A stretch of 64,000 nucleotides of DNA from the NCBI GenBank assembly GCA_019694255.1, contig JAIBCI010000040.1, positions 1 through 64,000 of the forward strand, read 5' to 3'. The translations under genes and the position numbers were made by a program. Position 1 is the first letter of the stretch. The number at the start of each line of letters is the position of its first letter. Positions 52,178 through 61,256 of the stretch are shown here, one piece after another. Source of the stretch: Saprospiraceae bacterium. GTDB lineage: Bacteria > Bacteroidota > Bacteroidia > Chitinophagales > Saprospiraceae. The notes beneath the pieces were generated by a model. It saw only the letters and a list, made by a program, of their open reading frames with translations. It ran no database searches and was not told the origin of the DNA.

Positions 52178-54021
52178 GTTCTGGTTTTGTTCTTTATCTT
52201 TAACTCAATCATTTTGGTCTCAAGGCTTTTTCTACTCACTGTATCCTGCAGATACTTTTCGATCATCAGGGATCCCACGGGTGCTGCAACATCCCCTCCC
52301 CAGCCAGCATTTTCGATATAAACTGCCAGTGCGATCCGAGGATTATTTTTCGGAGCGAATCCGAAAAAGACAGAATGATCTTCACCATGAGGATTCTGCG
52401 AAGTTCCTGTTTTGCCGCATACAACGATTTGGTCATAGTAAGCTTTTTTTGCAGTTCCGGAACTGACCGCTAATTCCATTCCTTGAATCACTGGCGGAAA
52501 ATACTTCTGATCCACAGGAATAATATGTTTGGTGCGGAGATTCTCTGGTATCAGTAAATACGAATCACTGAATCTCTTTAGGAGATGAGGTGTGTAGTAA
52601 TAGCCTCGGTTGGCAATGATGACAGCCAGATTGGCCATCTGAAGTGTTGTAAGTTGTAATTCTCCTTGTCCGATACCAACAGAAATAATATATGTTGATC
52701 TCCAATTATTTGTTTTGTATAGACGAGAATAGTATTCGGATGTTGGGATAAAGCCGCCGTTCTCTGTGGCTACATCGGAATACAAGGGTTTTCCGAGTCC
52801 AAAATATCCGAGGTATTTGGTCAAAATATCCAGTCCCTCCTGGGGTTTGTTGTATCCGTTAATTTCGATAAGATCTCTGAAAGTCTGAATAAAATATGAA
52901 TTACAGGAATGTTGTAAAGCCGTCGCAATATTATTTGGGGCAGGATGATGATGGCAGCCGTAAGAAACATTTTTATAATAATAAGCACCGGTACAGCTAT
53001 GCGAAGTAGATGAATGCAGTACACCTTCCTGTTGGGCAATTAGTGCCAATACTGGTTTGAATATAGAGCCTGGAGGGTAAACTGCAGATGCTGAACGGTC
53101 AAAAAGTGGCTTAGTACTATCCAGCAGTAGATATGCATAGTCGCGACCGCGATTTCTGTTGACGGAAAGCAGATTCGGATTGTAATTTGGAGAGGATACC
53201 ATGGCAAGAATTTCTCCGGTTGAGGGTTCAATGGCTACGATGCTTCCGGATTTGCCCCTTAGAAGCAATTCACCGTATTTCTGAAGCTCGATGTCTATGC
53301 CAAGCATGAGGTCCAGACCTGATTCTGCAGACTTATCCAAAGAACCCTTGAGGTAAGAACCAACTTGCTGTCCCAGTTTGTCCCGCAATACAAACTGAAC
53401 ACCTTTGGATCCACGGATATAGTCTTCATATTGGCGCTCAAGACCGGTTACCCCTATGTAATCTCCGGGTTTATATTCACCTTCTGCCTGATCAATATCA
53501 CTTTTTTTGACTTCACTCATGTATCCTAGAAAATGAGCACCATGAGGTTCTGGATATTCCCTGACCGCACGCAGGTAAGGCTGGAATCCAGGGTAACGAT
53601 AGAGTTGTTCCTGGAAACGCAGGAAGGTTTCGGGTTCAATGTTTTTAAGAAAAATGAAAGGAACAGACTTAGAATAAATTTTGGAAGACCAGTCTTTTTC
53701 AAGGTTATCGACAAATTGTTCGTGAGAGATTCCCAGTAGAGCACAAAATCCGTTCGTATCAAAATCTGGTCTGATATTTTTATAAGTTACATAAAGATCA
53801 TATGCTGGATAGTTGATGACAAGTATTTTACCATTCCTGTCATAAAACAATCCACGGGCCGGATCAATGTTTTTTTGAATCAGTGTTGTCGCATTGGCCT
53901 TGCTGGTATATACTGGATCAAATAACTGATAAGAGGCAAGCACAATAATGAGAATGCCGATCCATACCACAAGAAATCCTTTAATAATTAAGTAACGCGT
54001 TTTTTTATCAGTTCGTAACAT
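52174..54021 (-). CDS. mrdA: Penicillin-binding protein 2 (elongasome transpeptidase)
   Basis: 615 residues. N-terminal membrane helix (about 11-30), pedestal, then transpeptidase domain. Active-site Ser319 in SIFK (319-322), SCN at 372-374 and KTG at 537-539. Cross-links peptidoglycan for side-wall growth together with MreBCD and RodA. rodA, usual neighbour in Bacteroidota, is not here; folA follows with a 4-base overlap. Start 4 bases from the mreD end. Confidence 0.95.
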   Translation of the reverse strand: MLRTDKKTRYLIIKGFLVVWIGILIIVLASYQLFDPVYTSKANATTLIQKNIDPARGLFYDRNGKILVINYPAYDLYVTYKNIRPDFDTNGFCALLGISHEQFVDNLEKDWSSKIYSKSVPFIFLKNIEPETFLRFQEQLYRYPGFQPYLRAVREYPEPHGAHFLGYMSEVKKSDIDQAEGEYKPGDYIGVTGLERQYEDYIRGSKGVQFVLRDKLGQQVGSYLKGSLDKSAESGLDLMLGIDIELQKYGELLLRGKSGSIVAIEPSTGEILAMVSSPNYNPNLLSVNRNRGRDYAYLLLDSTKPLFDRSASAVYPPGSIFKPVLALIAQQEGVLHSSTSHSCTGAYYYKNVSYGCHHHPAPNNIATALQHSCNSYFIQTFRDLIEINGYNKPQEGLDILTKYLGYFGLGKPLYSDVATENGGFIPTSEYYSRLYKTNNWRSTYIISVGIGQGELQLTTLQMANLAVIIANRGYYYTPHLLKRFSDSYLLIPENLRTKHIIPVDQKYFPPVIQGMELAVSSGTAKKAYYDQIVVCGKTGTSQNPHGEDHSVFFGFAPKNNPRIALAVYIENAGWGGDVAAPVGSLMIEKYLQDTVSRKSLETKMIELKIKNKTRT

Positions 54022-54025
54022 GCCG

Positions 54026-54547
54026 TTACTCCTTAGGGTTTATCAGTATTTGTATCAGAAAAATTACCACCATCGAAACAGTAAAAGAAACCACCGTCTT
54101 CAGAAGAATTTTGCCAAAATATACAAATGTAAATACCTCCATCGTAAAATATGCAAAGAGATAAATAAAGGTTAGTGTACTGGCAAAACGGAGGAACCAG
54201 AAAATTCCAAGACTAGAAGGTGTAGGTTTCTGGTTGATGCTATAACCTGATTTTGGTTCAAGAAATTTTAGCACAAATGGTCTTGAGGCAGCCATCCATA
54301 GACAAGCTGAAGAGTGTACACCAGGGGAACCATAAAAACTATCCACGATAATCCCGCACACAAATGAAATTAAAAGTACTATAAATGAAGGAAGACCGAC
54401 AGGGAGAAGAATTATTCCCAGCTGATAAATAATGATACTGATGTAATGCGTAGACGTGTTTTCCAGATTAATTTCTTTAAGAATTAATACCTGAAAAAGC
54501 ACTAGAAGAATAATCCTGAATCCGTTAACCAGAAGATCTTTATTCAT
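54026..54547 (-). CDS. mreD: Rod shape-determining protein MreD
   Basis: 173 residues, five or six membrane helices, e.g. FRIILLVLFQVLILKEI at the N-terminus and SLGIFWFLRFASTLTFIY. Weak sequence conservation is usual; position between mreC and mrdA makes the call firm. It overlaps mreC by 8 bases. Acts in the inner membrane as part of the Rod complex. Confidence 0.9.
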   Translation of the reverse strand: MNKDLLVNGFRIILLVLFQVLILKEINLENTSTHYISIIIYQLGIILLPVGLPSFIVLLISFVCGIIVDSFYGSPGVHSSACLWMAASRPFVLKFLEPKSGYSINQKPTPSSLGIFWFLRFASTLTFIYLFAYFTMEVFTFVYFGKILLKTVVSFTVSMVVIFLIQILINPKE

Positions 54548-55364
54548 AGTTAACTGATTTTTGTTCTAAAGTTTCTTTTTCCTCTTTCAATCGGTGGTTA
54601 ATGACATATACCCTCTGCAGTCGGAAAAAATCCTGCTCCGGTTCCACTTGAATGCTGTATGTGAAAGATCCTGCTTCTACCCTGTAATCAGCGATTTTGC
54701 CGACCAGGATATTTTTTGGAAATACGATAGAATAACCACTGGTGACGACACTATCGCCTTTTCGAACTTCAGCGTATCGCTGAATGTCTTCAAGTTGGAG
54801 TAATCCAGGATCTTGCCCATTCCAGACAAGCGTTCCAAAAAATCCACAATGTGGGATCTGACAACTGAGCCTTGACTTGGAATGAAGCAAAGACATTACA
54901 AGCGAAAAGTGTGCAGACACATCTGTTACAATCCCAACAACACCTTTATTAGAGATAACGCCCATGCCGGGGTTTATGCCATCCAATGATCCTTTGTCCA
55001 GTGTAAGCATGTTGTTTCGTCTGGCGACACTATTGTTGATAATATTGGACGAAATCACCTCGTACATCGCCATGGTACTGTCAAGTTGTACGGTATCCAT
55101 CATGACTGCTTGTTCAGCTGCAATTCTTTTTATCAGACTTGCATTTTCATCGGAGATCTGCTGATTAACTTTGCGCAGACTGAAATAATCCAGTATGCCT
55201 TTATACTGCCGCGTTACAATATTGGAATATCGCTGAGTAGAATAGAAATATATTTGTTTTTGATGCTCATTGTTACTGACCACCCAAAAGAAACAAATAA
55301 TCTGCAGAATGATGAATAACACCAAAGATCCGTTTCTGACAATGACCCGTAAGGTTTCAAACAT
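54540..55364 (-). CDS. mreC: Rod shape-determining protein MreC
   Basis: 274 residues. One N-terminal membrane helix (about 12-29), coiled coil (about 60-90, SDENASLIKRIAAEQ), then the two beta-domains with the conserved DKGSLDGINPGMGVISNKGVVG and GDSVVTSGYS. It is the periplasmic scaffold of the Rod complex linking MreB to PBP2. 24 bases separate it from mreB. Confidence 0.94.
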   Translation of the reverse strand: MFETLRVIVRNGSLVLFIILQIICFFWVVSNNEHQKQIYFYSTQRYSNIVTRQYKGILDYFSLRKVNQQISDENASLIKRIAAEQAVMMDTVQLDSTMAMYEVISSNIINNSVARRNNMLTLDKGSLDGINPGMGVISNKGVVGIVTDVSAHFSLVMSLLHSKSRLSCQIPHCGFFGTLVWNGQDPGLLQLEDIQRYAEVRKGDSVVTSGYSIVFPKNILVGKIADYRVEAGSFTYSIQVEPEQDFFRLQRVYVINHRLKEEKETLEQKSVNYE

Positions 55365-55388
55365 ACCTTAATTAGTCTTTAATCGTCG

Positions 55389-56420
55389 TCACACAGATTT
55401 ACGGTCGATAAGGAACGAAAACCGGTCTGTGTTTTTAAGGGCAATGCCAGTTCCCCTGACAACCGCACGGAGTGGGTCTTCGGCAACGATCACAGGCAAT
55501 TTGGTTTTGGCTGAAAGACGCTTGTCAAGTCCCCGTAGTAGCGCTCCGCCACCGGTTAGGTAAAGTCCAGTTTTATAGATGTCTGAAGACAATTCAGGGG
55601 GTGTAATCTCAAGCGCTTTGAGTACAGCTTCCTCTATCTTCATGATTGATTTATTGAGTGCCTCTGAAATTTCCTCGTGGCCAATAACGATTTGCCTGGG
55701 AATGCCTGACATAAGATCCCTTCCGTTGACCGCATAGGGTTCCGGTGCCACATCAAGCTTGCTTATGGCAGCGCCTGCGTGGATCTTTATGCTCTCAGCG
55801 GTCCGTTCACCAATCAGCAGATTGTGTTCGCGGCGCATGTAATCAATAATATCTTCAGTAAACTCATCACCTGCCACGCGGATCGATTGATCACACACAA
55901 TTCCACTCAGTGCAATCACTGCAATTTCAGTAGTGCCGCCGCCAATATCAATGACCATATTACCGACCGGTTCCTGCACATCGAGCCCTATTCCAAGCGC
56001 AGCAGCCATGGGTTCATGAATGAGGTAAGTTTCTTTAGAGTCCACATGGTCAGCTGACTCAAAAACGGCCCTTTTCTCCACCTCAGTTATGCCGGAAGGT
56101 ATGCAGATAACCATTTTCAGGTGTGTAAAAAATCTGCGTTTGTTTCCAATCATGCCAATCATTCCCTGAATCATGCTTTCAGCGGCATTAAAATCAGCAA
56201 TAACACCATCCTTTAGCGGGCGGATTGTATCGATATTGCGATGGGTCTTTTCATGCATCTGCATAGCCTTCCAACCTACCGCGATAGTCTCCCCTGATTT
56301 TTTGTCGACGGCTACAATCGAAGGTTCGTCAACAACTACCTTGTCATCCTGCATTATAAGGGTATTGGCTGTGCCCAGATCAACCGCCAATTCTTGCATG
56401 AATATGTTAAATAGCTTCAT
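55389..56420 (-). CDS. mreB: Rod shape-determining protein MreB
   Basis: 343 residues, actin-like ATPase that directs lateral wall synthesis. Motifs: VDLGTANTLI (phosphate 1), NMVIDIGGGTTEIAV (phosphate 2), LTGGGALLRGLD (adenosine). First gene of the envelope run; a possible -7 element TATTTTTG is at 56505-56512. The start MKLFNIFMQELAVD is probably right, though a second Met seven codons later is possible. Confidence 0.96.
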   Translation of the reverse strand: MKLFNIFMQELAVDLGTANTLIMQDDKVVVDEPSIVAVDKKSGETIAVGWKAMQMHEKTHRNIDTIRPLKDGVIADFNAAESMIQGMIGMIGNKRRFFTHLKMVICIPSGITEVEKRAVFESADHVDSKETYLIHEPMAAALGIGLDVQEPVGNMVIDIGGGTTEIAVIALSGIVCDQSIRVAGDEFTEDIIDYMRREHNLLIGERTAESIKIHAGAAISKLDVAPEPYAVNGRDLMSGIPRQIVIGHEEISEALNKSIMKIEEAVLKALEITPPELSSDIYKTGLYLTGGGALLRGLDKRLSAKTKLPVIVAEDPLRAVVRGTGIALKNTDRFSFLIDRKSV

Positions 56421-56504
56421 TGTTATCTTTTGAAATTCAATACTTTCTGATAAAAAAGTGTCCTAAATACAATTAGGCACAGACTGCCACGGGAAGAAGA
56501 ATGG

Positions 56505-56512
56505 CAAAAATA
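56505..56512 (-). promoter_or_regulatory. Possible promoter -7 element of the mreB run
   Basis: TATTTTTG on the minus strand, about 85 bases before the mreB start. The candidate TTG at -33 is spaced 24 bases away, longer than ideal. Confidence 0.4.
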
Positions 56513-56608
56513 ATATTTTTAACTCAGGAAATCAGGCAATTGTATATAAAATTCTCTTGATCAGAACTGCAAGAAGGAGTTGAAACTTTCTGTGTAACGT
56601 CAAGTTTC

Positions 56609-56616
56609 TATCTTTG
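56609..56616 (+). promoter_or_regulatory. Promoter -7 element of the CNNM gene, near-leaderless
   Basis: TATCTTTG ends only 4 bases before the ATG at 56621, so transcription would begin at or within a base or two of the start codon. A TTTC at 56586-56589 is well spaced as the -33 element. Confidence 0.6.
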
Positions 56617-56620
56617 TACA

Positions 56621-57865
56621 ATGTTATTTTTTTGGATTTTTTTATTTCTCCTCCTCAGTGCCTTTTTCGCCGGGACTGAAATAGCTTTTTTTACAGCAAA
56701 CAAGCTGGGTGTTGAAATCAAGAAGTCAAAAGGTACACCCAGTTCTAAGATCCTCAGTTACTTCTACGACCATCCTGACAAATTTATAACGGTTATGCTG
56801 ATTGGCAACAGCATTTCTTTGGTGTCACTTTCTTACCTGCTGACAGCACTTTTCAATTCCTTACTGCAACCCCTTGACCTCAATCATGGAGTGCTCATTG
56901 CGCTCAATACTGCACTCACAACACTAGTTATTCTGGTTATCGGTGAATTTCTGCCGAAGGTACTTTTTACCCTGTACGCCAATGAGTTGATTTTTCCAAT
57001 GGCGTATGTGGTACAGTTCTTTTACAAATTACTGTATGTCCCTGCCATTTTTATTCATTCGATCTCAAGATTAATGATAAAGTTGTTTTTCAAGGAGTCT
57101 GAGACCAAGCCAAGGTACAGATTTTCAGCTCTTGACCTTGAACACTATATTGACGGACCAATGAGAATTTCTGAAGATGAGATTGATGCAGACATTTTTA
57201 AGAACACGCTCAATCTCAAACAAGTTCGTGCGAAAGCCTGCATGATCCCGCGAAACGAAATTGTCTATGTGGATGTCAACTGTTCGAGGGAAGAACTCAT
57301 CAAAACATTTTCAGACACCAAGCATTCAAGAATAATTGTGGCAGACGAAGATATTGATAATGTGTTAGGATATATTCACCATCAGCAGATGTTCAAGAAA
57401 ACAAAAAATGTCCGCGATATGATAATGGATATTCCTTTCGTTCCTGAGACGATGAATGTCTATGATCTGATGCTGCGCATGAACAAACTGCGTTTGTCCG
57501 TAGCTTGTGTGGTAGACGAATTCGGCGGCACAAGTGGTATTATTACCCAGGAAGATATACTGGAAGAAATTTTCGGTGAGATCGATGATGAGCACGATAA
57601 AGAAGAATTTATTGAACAAGTCATCTCAGAACATGAGTATTTATTTTCAGGAAGACTGGAAATACAATATCTCAACAACACCTATAATCTGCATTTGAAG
57701 AGCGGAGATTATCACACTTTGTCAGGTTATCTGGTCAGTACAACAGGTACCATTCCTGAGCAAGGACTTGAATTAATACAAGACGGATATAAATTTGTCT
57801 TAGAACTGGTAAGTGACACTAAAATTGAAACCGTCAGGATTTTTAAAATCGATGATCCTGACTAA
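56621..57865 (+). CDS. CNNM/CorC-type hemolysin-family membrane protein
   Basis: 414 residues. CNNM (DUF21) membrane domain with FFAGTEIAFFTANKLGVE and several helices (about 1-160), two CBS domains (about 200-320; MIPRNEIVYVDVN, VVDEFGGTSGIITQEDILE), and a C-terminal CorC/HlyC domain (about 335-410). Family members are linked to magnesium and sodium export; in Bacteroidota a relative is GldE, but there is no gld gene here. Its end overlaps the convergent SWIM-like gene by 23 bases. Confidence 0.9.
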   Translation: MLFFWIFLFLLLSAFFAGTEIAFFTANKLGVEIKKSKGTPSSKILSYFYDHPDKFITVMLIGNSISLVSLSYLLTALFNSLLQPLDLNHGVLIALNTALTTLVILVIGEFLPKVLFTLYANELIFPMAYVVQFFYKLLYVPAIFIHSISRLMIKLFFKESETKPRYRFSALDLEHYIDGPMRISEDEIDADIFKNTLNLKQVRAKACMIPRNEIVYVDVNCSREELIKTFSDTKHSRIIVADEDIDNVLGYIHHQQMFKKTKNVRDMIMDIPFVPETMNVYDLMLRMNKLRLSVACVVDEFGGTSGIITQEDILEEIFGEIDDEHDKEEFIEQVISEHEYLFSGRLEIQYLNNTYNLHLKSGDYHTLSGYLVSTTGTIPEQGLELIQDGYKFVLELVSDTKIETVRIFKIDDPD

Positions 57866-58772
57866 TTGGGATTACTGAGCCCTTAATAAAGCAGGTTAAC
57901 GGATAACAATTACCGGAATCCCATTCAACAGCCAACAGAACCGATGGATCCAGCAACAAAGCACATAGATCCCAAAGTTGATCATCACTGCCCTGCAGCT
58001 TAACAGATTCTCCCCCAGCATCAATCAGGTAAAATGACCGCTCGATATACGCGACACGTACATCAGACAATATAGAAAAATTGTGTCTGATGAAAGGTGA
58101 ATCGGCAACATTGCGCGCATGCCTGGTTAGAAAATGTCCCAGTCTTTCGGATGACGGTAAGAATTCCAAAGGAGCTGGCGCACTTTCATTTGGAATATCT
58201 GTCACCCGGTACTCTGCTTCTCCGGGATAATAAAATACCCTGCCACGGTATATCATGCCATGTTGGAAGTGTCGCTGTGAATTGTAACGGTTAAACAGGA
58301 ATTCAATCATTAGGGCAATTCGTCCCGACTTCACACCTGTGAACCAGTGCCTGACCATGGTTAGTTTCTCTTCTTTGCTCTTGATAGTGCCGCAATAGAA
58401 CCAATCATCTTGAAGGTATAGATTCAATGCCTCAATTTCATTTTTCCTGCGGGGAGATCCGATCAAATTCTGTAGTGATGAGTCAATCTGAAAATTGTTT
58501 TTTCTGGCAATGCAACATGCCAGGTAACATTCACCCAATTCCCTGAGCACGGCAACTTGCCAGTCGTTTTCATCTTCAGTCTTTTCAGGCATGCTTCTCA
58601 ATTTGCGTGCCATTCCAGACAAGCCCAGATCCACCATCCTTGTTGCAATGTCATCCAGTCGGTGAGGATCATGCTGGAGCACATCAATGCCCTGATCAAG
58701 CAATTGAATGATCCATTTTTCAAGTAATTCAACACCTGTCTGATGTTGCAATTGTTTTTTTTCTAAGGACAA
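57843..58772 (-). CDS. SWIM-family protein lacking the zinc finger
   Basis: 309 residues. It matches the C-terminal two thirds of SWIM zinc-finger family proteins: LEKWIIQLLDQGIDVLQ, DDIATRMVDLGLSGMARKLR, then DDWFYCGTIKSKEEKLTMV, SGRIALMIEF and RGRVFYYPGEAEYRVTD. The zinc finger itself, normally N-terminal with CxC and CxH motifs, is absent, and only 24 bases separate it from rnc, so no room for it. SWIM proteins are often found with MoxR/VWA genes; the moxR here is 30 kb away. Convergent with the CNNM gene. Confidence 0.65.
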   Translation of the reverse strand: MSLEKKQLQHQTGVELLEKWIIQLLDQGIDVLQHDPHRLDDIATRMVDLGLSGMARKLRSMPEKTEDENDWQVAVLRELGECYLACCIARKNNFQIDSSLQNLIGSPRRKNEIEALNLYLQDDWFYCGTIKSKEEKLTMVRHWFTGVKSGRIALMIEFLFNRYNSQRHFQHGMIYRGRVFYYPGEAEYRVTDIPNESAPAPLEFLPSSERLGHFLTRHARNVADSPFIRHNFSILSDVRVAYIERSFYLIDAGGESVKLQGSDDQLWDLCALLLDPSVLLAVEWDSGNCYPLTCFIKGSVIPISQDHRF

Positions 58773-58796
58773 AGCGAATAATGTGCTGGGTAATGA

Positions 58797-59555
58797 TCAG
58801 GGCTGAAGTTGCGCCAGTGCAATTTCGGCGGCCACCTGTTCAGCACTTTTTTTATTGAAATCCTCTGCCGTAGCCACTTCAACGCCATCGATATAGACAC
58901 CGATTCGGAACCTGTCCCTTTTATCATTTTTGGACTTGCTAATCACTCGGAAATCGATCTCCTTGGTGTGTTTTTGGCACCATTCAAGCAATTGGCTTTT
59001 GTAGTTGTCATCAAAACTTTCAAGTGAATGAATGTTGATATACTTCTTGACAAGGCCATTAAGAATATAGTTTTTGGTATAGGCAAATCCCTTTTCAAGG
59101 TAAATGGCACCAATAAGCGCTTCGAGTGCATTGCCAAGCATACTTGGGCTGATACTCGCATTGTTAAACTCCATTAGCATCCGGTCAAGGCCCATTTGCT
59201 CTGCGAGGTAATTCAGCATTTTGCGCTTGACAATTTTTGATCGCATCTTGGTCAGAAAACCTTCGTCAGCCTGGATGTATTTATTGAATAGATATTCACC
59301 AATAACAAAACTCAAAAGGGCGTCACCCAGGTATTCAAGTCTTTCGTTGGATTGAATATATTCGCCTTTCTTCCCTCCGTTATTGTTCTGTTGGGAATTG
59401 TTGATAGTTGATTTATGGTAAAAGGCGATTTTAAATAGGTGTAGATGTGCTGGCGTAAATCCTAGAACTGAATGTAGCCGCTCAACAAAATGACGATCGC
59501 GGGAGAAATACTTATAATTTACTCTTTTGACGAGGTTAACAACTTCGGCTACCAT
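58797..59555 (-). CDS. rnc: Ribonuclease III
   Basis: 252 residues. Endonuclease domain (about 15-165) with the signature NERLEYLGDALLSFVIGEYLF and the second acidic cluster GNALEALIGAIYLE; double-stranded RNA-binding domain (about 180-250). Processes rRNA and other duplex RNA. It overlaps fabF by 7 bases, the common acpP-fabF-rnc order. Confidence 0.95.
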   Translation of the reverse strand: MVAEVVNLVKRVNYKYFSRDRHFVERLHSVLGFTPAHLHLFKIAFYHKSTINNSQQNNNGGKKGEYIQSNERLEYLGDALLSFVIGEYLFNKYIQADEGFLTKMRSKIVKRKMLNYLAEQMGLDRMLMEFNNASISPSMLGNALEALIGAIYLEKGFAYTKNYILNGLVKKYINIHSLESFDDNYKSQLLEWCQKHTKEIDFRVISKSKNDKRDRFRIGVYIDGVEVATAEDFNKKSAEQVAAEIALAQLQP

Positions 59556-60790
59556 TTTCTGAAGATCAAAGAGCTGTTATGTCCGCCGAAACCGAAAGTG
59601 TTACTCAAAAAGCTCTTAATTTCTTTTGATTGTGCCTGGTTGAAGGTAAAATTTAGTCTAGGATCCAATTCCGGGTCATCCGTAAAATGATTGATCGTTG
59701 GCGGAATAAATTGATAGTTCATTGCTAAAATTCCGGCAATGCATTCAATGGCTCCGGCAGCTCCTAGTAAATGGCCAGTCATTGACTTGGTGGAACTGAT
59801 ATTGATGTTGAAAGCATGGTCTTCAAATACTTGCAGTATAGCCTTAACCTCAGCGATATCGCCCAACGGAGTGGACGTTCCGTGGGTGTTGATATAATCA
59901 ATATCTTCAGGATTCATGCCGGCTTCTTCGAGTGCAAGCTCCATCGCTGCTTTGGCGCCCAGACCGTCGGGATGCGGTGCTGTGATATGGTAGGCGTCTG
60001 CCGTCAGACCAGTACCGCAGATTTCGGCATAGATGCGTGCTCCCCGGGCCTTGGCATGTTCATATTCCTCTAGCATCAGCGCTCCGGCACCTTCACCTAA
60101 TACAAATCCGTCCCTGTCTTTGTCATATGGTCTGGAAGCAGTATGGAAATCATCATTCCTTTCAGACAAGGCTTTCATAGAGCTGAATCCACCAATTCCT
60201 GCTTTGGTCACAGCGGCTTCAGATCCACCGCAAAGAATAACTTTTGCCTTTCCGTGCCGGATAAAATCAAAAGCATTGGAAATTGCATGACTGGACGAAG
60301 CACAGGCAGATACCGTTCCGTAGTTGATACCCATAAACCCGTACTTGATGGAAATATGCCCGGGGGCAATATCAGAGATCAACTTTGGAATCAGGAAAGG
60401 GCTGTATCTAGGCGGACCCGAATTGAGCGCTGCCTCCGAAATATCTGTCTCCAATGTGTAAAAACCGCCTATTCCGCTCCCCCAAATTACGCCAACCCTG
60501 CTTTTGTCTACCCGATCAAGGTCTAGTCCAGAGTCTTTGACGCATTCTTCCGCTACGACTAAAGCATACTGAGAAAAAGGATCCAGTTTGCGGCCTTCCT
60601 TTCTGTCAAGATGTTCTTCAACGTTAAAATTCTTGAGTTCACAAGCAAACCTGGTCTTAAATAACGTAGGATCAAAACGAGTGATAGGCCCGGCACCGGA
60701 CACACCATTCTGAAGACCCTGATTATAAGCTTCCAGATTATTACCAATCGGGGTAAGGGCACCCATTCCTGTAACCACGACTCGTCTCAT
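59549..60790 (-). CDS. fabF: 3-oxoacyl-ACP synthase II
   Basis: 413 residues. Condensing enzyme of fatty-acid elongation. Catalytic Cys163 in TVSACASSSHAI, His in NTHGTSTPLGD and in STKSMTGHLLGAAG. Complete from MRRVVVTGMGALTPIG. acpP lies 76 bases upstream. Confidence 0.97.
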   Translation of the reverse strand: MRRVVVTGMGALTPIGNNLEAYNQGLQNGVSGAGPITRFDPTLFKTRFACELKNFNVEEHLDRKEGRKLDPFSQYALVVAEECVKDSGLDLDRVDKSRVGVIWGSGIGGFYTLETDISEAALNSGPPRYSPFLIPKLISDIAPGHISIKYGFMGINYGTVSACASSSHAISNAFDFIRHGKAKVILCGGSEAAVTKAGIGGFSSMKALSERNDDFHTASRPYDKDRDGFVLGEGAGALMLEEYEHAKARGARIYAEICGTGLTADAYHITAPHPDGLGAKAAMELALEEAGMNPEDIDYINTHGTSTPLGDIAEVKAILQVFEDHAFNINISSTKSMTGHLLGAAGAIECIAGILAMNYQFIPPTINHFTDDPELDPRLNFTFNQAQSKEIKSFLSNTFGFGGHNSSLIFRKW

Positions 60791-60866
60791 GAATAGAAAT
60801 TTATGTCTACACGGCTAGATACAAAATAAAATTCTGATAAACAGATAATTATGATAATGATATGGC

Positions 60867-61103
60867 TTATTTGCTATTTGACTCAAGGTAGTCAATAGCC
60901 TGGCCTACCGTCTGAATTTTCTCAGCCTGATCGTCGGGAATGGAAGTATCAAATTCTTTTTCGAACTCCATGATTAGCTCCACAACGTCAAGAGAATCAG
61001 CACCTAAGTCGTTAACGAAGCTTGATTCATTGGTAACTTCAGACTCGTCTACACCCAATTTGTCTACGATGATTTTTTTAACTCTTTCGCTTACAGTTGA
61101 CAT
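60867..61103 (-). CDS. acpP: Acyl carrier protein
   Basis: 78 residues, acidic four-helix protein. The phosphopantetheine attachment site is Ser37 in [10 protein letters not shown]. It carries acyl chains for FabF and others. First gene of acpP-fabF-rnc, divergent from pyk. Confidence 0.97.
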   Translation of the reverse strand: MSTVSERVKKIIVDKLGVDESEVTNESSFVNDLGADSLDVVELIMEFEKEFDTSIPDDQAEKIQTVGQAIDYLESNSK

Positions 61104-61256
61104 TTTTAAGATTGTTTTTATAAAATTTCACGCAAAATAAAGCCTTTCGGCAGGTTCTCACAAGGGTTTAACCATAATTATTTAAATAATTGGAGTTTTT
61201 ATAAACAACCGGAACCATATAATTTGTTCCCTTAGTTCGACATTTATTTATTATAC

